50,166 nt of DNA, taken from NCBI GenBank assembly GCA_900095095.1, contig FMBT01000564.1:1-50166 (forward strand), given 5' to 3'. The translations under genes and the position numbers were made by a program. Positions 44,627-50,166 of this stretch are shown here, piece after piece (position 1 is the first letter of the stretch; every line of letters starts with the position of its first letter). Under the pieces are notes generated by a model that was not told the origin of the DNA, searched no databases, and saw only the letters and a list, made by a program, of their open reading frames with translations. This DNA is from Fragilariopsis cylindrus CCMP1102 (lineage: Eukaryota > Bacillariophyta > Bacillariophyceae > Bacillariales > Bacillariaceae).

Positions 44627-45820
44627 ATGACGACGAGACCCGCTACTGTGACATTATTATTTAAATCGATACTAGGCAAACGACTGATGCCATTATTGCA
44701 GCAGCAGCAGCAATCACCATTATTGAGACGAACGAAATTCATCCGTTCAAAAACCACGAAATCGACGACTGCGAGAACTACGAAAATTGTTCCTTTTTCT
44801 TCTATTTTTGGTTGTAGTAGTAGTAGTAGTTGTAGCAGCAGCAGCACTATTAATGAGGATGTTGTTCCAATCGTCGTCTCCGATGTCGGGCATGATGGAG
44901 GAATAATAATGCTACTATTACAAGTAGGGATTGTCGGCGTGTTTGCTATCGTAGCTGCAGCTGCTGCTGCTGCTGCAGTTTCCACAAGAATTGTTCCAGA
45001 TACATATAATAATGATGAATCCAGTAATAATGGTCCTTATGATGGTCCTAATGATGATGATGACCATGACCATGACGATGATGGTGTCAACCATGATCAT
45101 TCTACTAGTCTACTACCACCACCACTACCACCACGATTGTTGGTGATGTCTTCCGCAAGTTCTGACAAATTATTATTTGACGCAGACAACGACGACGACG
45201 ATCAGAAATTTCCCTTTTTATATTATCTATTAAAACAAGTTAAAATAATTAAATATTCAGAAGAAAGAGATTTCAAGAACAATATTACATCATCCTCAGG
45301 AAAAAATAAACCAACTGGTCTTGTTGGATTAGCATGTATTCATTGTTATCGTTCGAATAATAATAGTAGTAGTACAAAAACGAAGGAACAACAACATCAT
45401 CAACCACGACTATCGCCATCACGTCCACCATTACCATTAGCAGCAGCAGCAGCAGCAAGCATATTCCCACAAGATCGACGTAGTCTTGTTCGAGAAGTGA
45501 AGATAAATCTATATAATCATCTTATATTTCACTGTGAACATTGTCCAATCAAAATTAAACAAGAATTACAACAAAGATATATGAACTATCAACAACAACA
45601 ACAACAACAACAGCAACAGCAACAGCAAAATCATCTACAAAATAACAATGTAGTAGAACGACAACAACAATTGTTTTCATCTTCGTCGCCGTCATCGTCG
45701 CAGAAACAGAAACAGAAACAGAAAAATAAGATTAAGAATATACCAATAAGCAAGGAAGAGCGTTTATTTTTCAAGAAACTATGGTTTCGAATGGGTCACA
45801 AAGAACATATGCAAGAATAA
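44627..45820 (+). CDS. Small protein with a stramenopile-type Cys/His zinc-binding domain
   Basis: A 397-residue frame. The front is Gln/Ser/Thr-rich, with a hydrophobic Ala-rich stretch (GIIMLLLQVGIVGVFAIVAA) that may be a membrane segment or an artefact of low complexity. The informative part is GLVGLACIHCYR (C237, C240), then FPQDRRSLVREVKINLYNHL, FHCEHCP (C303, C306) and IKIKQEL. This is the pattern of a domain common in diatom and stramenopile proteins: G-x-G-C-x-x-C, FP, L..........NH, C-x-x-CP. Its role is unproven, though such proteins are often placed near DNA- or chromatin-linked functions. The C-terminus has a Gln run (residues about 323-340), a Ser run and the basic tail ERLFFKKLWFRMGH, also typical of the family. 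The ATG at 44627 is the first in frame. Expression and real start are uncertain. Confidence 0.68.
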   Translation: MTTRPATVTLLFKSILGKRLMPLLQQQQQSPLLRRTKFIRSKTTKSTTARTTKIVPFSSIFGCSSSSSCSSSSTINEDVVPIVVSDVGHDGGIIMLLLQVGIVGVFAIVAAAAAAAAVSTRIVPDTYNNDESSNNGPYDGPNDDDDHDHDDDGVNHDHSTSLLPPPLPPRLLVMSSASSDKLLFDADNDDDDQKFPFLYYLLKQVKIIKYSEERDFKNNITSSSGKNKPTGLVGLACIHCYRSNNNSSSTKTKEQQHHQPRLSPSRPPLPLAAAAAASIFPQDRRSLVREVKINLYNHLIFHCEHCPIKIKQELQQRYMNYQQQQQQQQQQQQQNHLQNNNVVERQQQLFSSSSPSSSQKQKQKQKNKIKNIPISKEERLFFKKLWFRMGHKEHMQE

Positions 45821-46856
45821 TATTGTAATTATAATATACTGTAAAAATATTAATTAATAATAACAATAACAATAACAATAACAATAACAGTATTAGGACC
45901 TACAGTACTGCAACGTGTACATCCCATCCAACTAGATTTGAATCGATGTAATTTGTTTCATAGTGCACGCCGAAAAATACCTTATATTATTACATGTTAT
46001 CAATTTCCAATTCAATAGCAGCACCTATAATATCGATAAAAATACTGTTTAGTCTAACAAGTCGCTAACCAGTCACTATGCGCGATATGGGGTGCGAGGT
46101 AAATTCCCGTTTCAATCGCTAATTTATTTTTTGCGCGTGCATTCAAGAACTCGCGCGATGAAGGGGATTCGATTATTTATTTTTTTGGTATGAACTTTTC
46201 AACCCTTGAAACGGAAGATGGTCCTGTTAGAGCATCCGGTACCGGCCGGCGAATGATGCAAGAAGTAACCTTAAAATTATGATGTACAACAACAACAGGG
46301 AATAAAACCAAAACATATATGATGCAGCAAGCATTAATATAGGAAGAAATGGTCGCTGATCAGAACAATAGCAATCGTAATGAGAAGACAAAAAACGAAT
46401 AAAAAGGATATCTCTACTAATTCTACTTCTATAAATCACCATGGTGGAACATTTTTAATCCATTCATTTAATAGTAAACATAATACCACCCAGGGACTGC
46501 TGAGTCTTTTCATCATCATGACAGTAGCAACAGAAATGATGGTAGCAATAGAACAATGGCAATGATAGCATCAATATCATCACCGTAATCGTCGTCGTCG
46601 TCGTCATCAGCATGATCATCATCAGCAGCAGCATGCATTTCATCATCAGAATGCTTATTGTTCCATGTTATGATTCGAATATGCCTACAGTACTGTTAAA
46701 TTACGGTGCAAGGATTTATACTAAAGCTGTATATTTTATTTCTTTTAGTTCTACTACTACTGTATAGTAATGTCCTCCCTTCCCATCACTCATTCACAAA
46801 GAGATCAATATCAAATTCCTCATATACCTACCTACCAACGTACCAACTTAAGTATT
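45821..46856. other. Intergenic region between convergent genes
   Basis: No gene is firmly supported. It holds an (AATAAC)n run at about 45857-45889. On the minus strand, a frame ending at the stop 46516-46518 reads HSDDEMHAAADDDHADDDDD then YGDDIDAIIAIVLLLPSFLL: acidic, then hydrophobic, perhaps the end of a small membrane protein, but no start or homology is visible. GC-rich boxes (GCGCGATAT, TTTTTGCGCG, CTCGCGCGATG) lie at about 46080-46160. Confidence 0.45.
45857..45889. repeat. (AATAAC)n hexanucleotide repeat
   Basis: About five copies of AATAAC shortly after the stop codon of the zinc-domain gene. Confidence 0.88.
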
Positions 46857-49800
46857 CTACCAAAGTTTATCATTCTCATTTAGATCAAACCACTTTTTAG
46901 GTCCTAATGGTACAGATTTAATACCAGTAAAATGGGAAACAAAGTTATCTATACTTGGATGATCACGGAATGTTCTCCAGAATGGTACTTCGTTGTTGTT
47001 GTTTTTTTCATTTTCATCATCACTACTACCATGATTATGATACTTATCAACATGAGCTCGTGCACGACCGCTTTCCTTATCACCTTTCCAAACCATCGTT
47101 TTACAATATTTACTCCAACAATAGGAAGTTTTTTTTCCCGTAGTCGTCGTCGTGATTGTTTTCGTTTCACTATTATCATTACCACTACCCCCAGTATTAT
47201 ATACTTGAATAAAACTAATAGGATAATTATATTCGATCATATATTGACCTAATAAAAATAGAGGATAAGAATATTCTTCATCCGCTAGTTTTGCATATGC
47301 TTTTTCTATCTGTTCTTCTTTAGGATGTTTATCTGTTACAGGATCATATGTTTTATTAATAGCGTGTACATACGATGGATCCATTTCATAACGTGATATT
47401 GGTGACTTCATACATTCTAAATTCACAGCTAAATTTTCATTTATCATGTCTTGTTTAGTTTTTGGTAGTGCGTGTTGTTGTTTTTTGGAGGATGAGGATG
47501 TTGTTATAACTTTAGCAATTATCCATGATGTAACATCTATTTCCATTAATGGACCATCTGTGCATTTATTAACAATATACATCATATTAGGATTGGGTAT
47601 TGAAAATATACCACGATATAATGTGTGTGGATGTTCTGCACCATATAGTTCATATGCGAATATACCACCCCCGGTACCATTATCTTCACTACTACTACTA
47701 GTAGTAGGTATAATATTATTTTCAATTTGTTTATAATTCTTTCCAAGATATAATTTTGATAACTTGTGGTATAATGATTGTAAATATTCTTCAATATCAT
47801 AATCTTCTTCATCATCGTCATCTGATGACGACGACGACGACGACGACGACGACGATGATGACGATTCTGAGGATGACGATTCTGAGGATGACGATTCATC
47901 GTCGTCGTCGTCTCTATCGGTATCGGTATCATGTTCATCTTTGCCTTTATTCATTTTCTGATCGTCATCACTTGTTGTTGTAGTAGAAGGATGCATCGTC
48001 CAATTTTTGGGAGCATTAAATTTAGCATTTCGACTTTCGTTGTTTTTACTATAGGGATGTAAATTATCGTCTAACATATTAAAATTAGGTTCATATCCAG
48101 TACAAAAAATAACTGTATCAATGTTATCTAATACAATTGGGCCTGCTTCGTTTACTTTTTCGTAGTCTTTCTCATCAAATAATACATATTTACGTTTGAT
48201 TGGACAATGTTCAACTTTTGTGAGTGTAATTTCATTACAAACACTAACATTTGTGACACACGTTTCCTGATGGATTGTAACTTTATCATATGGCCATCGG
48301 GATGTAGTTGTAACAACTGCAGTTTCATCATCTTTTGCACCTCTACATGTTATATATACATGATTCACACCTTCCTTAATGGCCATTAATGTTAAATCTT
48401 CAGCCGATAAATTACCACCAATTATGAGGACATTTTTTTGATATACATCATCCTTAAAGTTAGATGTATCACTTGAATGGACAATTCGAAGAGGACTACT
48501 AGTACTGCTACTATTTGTAGCCGTCTTCTCGTGACTATTGGTCTTGTTGTTGCTGCCGTCGTCTTCGAAATCCGAGGTGACGGCAGCTTGCTGTTGTTCC
48601 GCATCGGGAAACAGTAGTACTGTCTGATCTACTTTCTGTTTTTTCAGATCTCTCAGTTCCACAACTGTGGTCGTCGTGGCTGGAGATGCAACAATAACAG
48701 CTGGTGGTACTGTTGGTCCTACTGCTGCTGTTGTCCTATTACTATTATTATTGTTGTTGTTGCCTTCATTAGTATTACTATTATGACCATTCGAATGTTT
48801 AGTAAATAGTTGTTTTGTTGTTTCAGGTATGTAAGGATGACCTTCATTACCACCCGCCCAGATACATTATCATAATATTCCATTGATAAAACCAGTTAAT
48901 TCATTACGTATTGTTACTTGAAATTTCTTATTATTAGTACTTGTACTCGTACTTGTATCTTCATCATCATCAGTACTAAGATCATGTTCATCATGTTTAT
49001 GTTCCAAATATTTCACATTGATGACAGAGGTATGGAAGGAAAAATATTTTTGGAAAAAATCTGGACATTTGTGTGTCACACGTGCTATTAAATAATCCAA
49101 AACAATCGATCGTGGTAGGTAGGTGGGTAACTTGGAGGCAATATCATACCCAAAATGATCAACAAACGTATAATCATAAAATTCAAATGCTTCCTTTTGA
49201 CCATTGGTCCACAATGCAGAATACATATTGATTCTGTCGGATGAGGAATTTTCGTCTTTCTTCGCATCCTCTGCATCTGTTCAACTTCTACTACTCCCAC
49301 TACTGCATCTACTTGTACTCCCACTACTGCTTCTACTGCTTCTACTGCCTCTACTCCTTCTACTGTCTCTATTGCTGTAAGAGATGACGACGAAGAAGAC
49401 GAGGTCAACGATGGCGGAACGGTTGCTGACAATAGTTCCACTTCTTCGTCCTCAGTCGAAGTAGAAGTCGAAGGAAGAACAAGTTTGATATGATATGATT
49501 ATTATCGACGTCCATCGTTATGGCAGTTGCAGTTGCAGCAATGTTGTCCGATGATAATGAAATGTTCTCATTCTCATTCTTCTTCACTTCTTCTTTTTTA
49601 TTATCTCCATGAGTACGATCGGAACGCCAAACTCCACCGGGACCAGACGATCGTTCAAACATTTCACAATGGTTGGGAAGGAACTAATATCTTCACCCTC
49701 ATCTAATAGAAGATCTTTTGTGTTTCAAGTGAATGACAAAAAAACATAGCACCCGGTCCACCACCAATTACACACACTGTGGGGGTGGTGGTGGTAGTGG

Positions 49801-49857
49801 AGCCATCGTAGACTCGTCGTCGTCAACAGGAGTACTACTACTCGCATCGTTAATCAT
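46857..49857 (-). CDS. Flavin-containing monooxygenase with several apparent one-base losses
   Basis: From the ATG at 49857 (MINDASSSTPVDDDES) the gene carries the FAD-binding VCVIGGGPGAMFFCHSL, the FERSSGPGGVWRSD segment after it, NMYSALWTNGQKEAFEFYDY, HFG with LPTYLPRSIVLDYLIARV, CIWAGGNEGHPYIPE, a VHSSD box, the NADPH-binding KNVLIIGGNLSAEDL and FCTGYEPNFNML. These are the hallmarks of FMO-type enzymes, which use NADPH and O2 to oxygenate N or S atoms of small molecules. The open frame from about 48865 to 46857 is continuous. Upstream, the conserved pieces lie in changing frames that reconnect if single bases were lost near 49803, 49718, 49682, 49485, 49279 and 48866; a break near 48889 needs a two-base loss or one extra base. 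Large Ser/Asp runs interrupt the C-terminal half, so it is longer than the usual 450-550 residues. Substrate unknown; an assembly error is likelier than decay. Confidence 0.8.
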
Positions 49858-50166
49858 TTTATTTTGAATATATAACTTGGTGTCTTCGTGTGTGGTATTT
49901 CTTTTTTTTTAATCTGTTAGAAAGTAAGTAAGTATCCTGATTACGGTACTTTGTACGCCTCGAATCGAATGAATTGAATGAAGAGCGAAAGTCAAGTCGA
50001 GAGTCTACAGTACAGTAGTCGTGTCAAGTAGGAGTGAGTCTCTTTCCGTTTTTTGTTGTTGTGTGAACCGTTGAAAAATGAATGATGATGCTGCATCAGA
50101 GATGTAAAGAAAATTAAATGCTACTCGCCACTTTTCTCTCACTCGACCTCGATACGGTACAAATCG
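49858..50166. other. Upstream region of the monooxygenase gene
   Basis: The minus-strand monooxygenase starts at 49857, so this 309-bp edge segment should hold its promoter. No gene is visible before the window ends. Confidence 0.6.

Noticed and set aside
44572..44985. 137-codon minus-strand frame opposite the zinc-domain gene
   Set aside because: It is the complement of CAG and GTA triplet runs. The plus-strand frame has the conserved C-x-x-C / H / C-x-x-CP domain.
1..50166. tRNA, rRNA or other structured RNA genes
   Set aside because: I looked for the tRNA T-loop (GGTTCRANTCC) with acceptor pairing and for rRNA-like tracts and found no convincing case; a covariance-model scan would be needed to exclude small RNAs.

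Overview
This is a stretch of eukaryotic nuclear DNA, most likely from a diatom; I cannot name the species. The evidence is the mix of genes: a Ty1/copia-type retrotransposon whose integrase and reverse transcriptase look like the CoDi elements of diatoms, a RING-finger/Sel1-repeat fragment of a kind abundant in diatoms, a diatom-style seven-helix receptor, a PSxxPS-type surface protein and a cysteine/histidine domain common in stramenopiles. Genes are widely spaced, have none to two short GT-AG introns (95-205 bp), and carry many in-frame triplet expansions (Asn, Ser, Asp, Gln) inside otherwise conserved folds. There is no sign of prokaryotic operons, tRNA, rRNA or CRISPR.

Layout. 1-4.1 kb: non-coding DNA around a lysine-type protein methyltransferase gene (1158-2291). 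4.16-11.49 kb: a direct tandem duplication of a 3.67-kb unit. Each unit holds gene-free DNA with a 191-bp tandem repeat, a 788-bp LTR and the last 64 codons of a copia pol gene. 11.3-16.8 kb: the body of that retrotransposon, with an open 1319-codon integrase-RT-RNase H frame on the minus strand but its gag-protease half inverted on the plus strand, fused to the 3' end of a RING-Sel1 gene (to 17.3 kb). 18.9-25 kb: a GPCR-like receptor, a secreted protein with two internal repeats and a membrane-anchored esterase. 26.3-50 kb: a class 3 lipase with a long disordered front, a four-repeat cation channel, a protein kinase, a membrane protein with an extracellular PSxxPS stalk and a cytosolic PDZ domain, a small zinc-binding-type protein and a flavin-containing monooxygenase.

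The genes do not form a pathway that I can see. Several (receptor, channel, PDZ membrane protein, kinase, surface protein) point to surface sensing and signalling, but adjacency in a diatom genome is weak evidence for joint function. The most interesting protein is the four-repeat channel: its S6 segments look like those of Kv/KCNQ potassium channels, but the TVGYG filter is replaced in all four repeats by a G-[E/D] motif (E332, E652, D957, E1300).

A caution: the receptor, the repeat protein, the esterase, the monooxygenase and the gag-protease region all show single-base frameshifts that run almost exclusively in the deletion direction. This looks more like long-read assembly error than gene decay, so these genes are described as probable full genes read through the breaks. 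All family assignments come from motifs read by eye and from knowledge of the families; no search was run.
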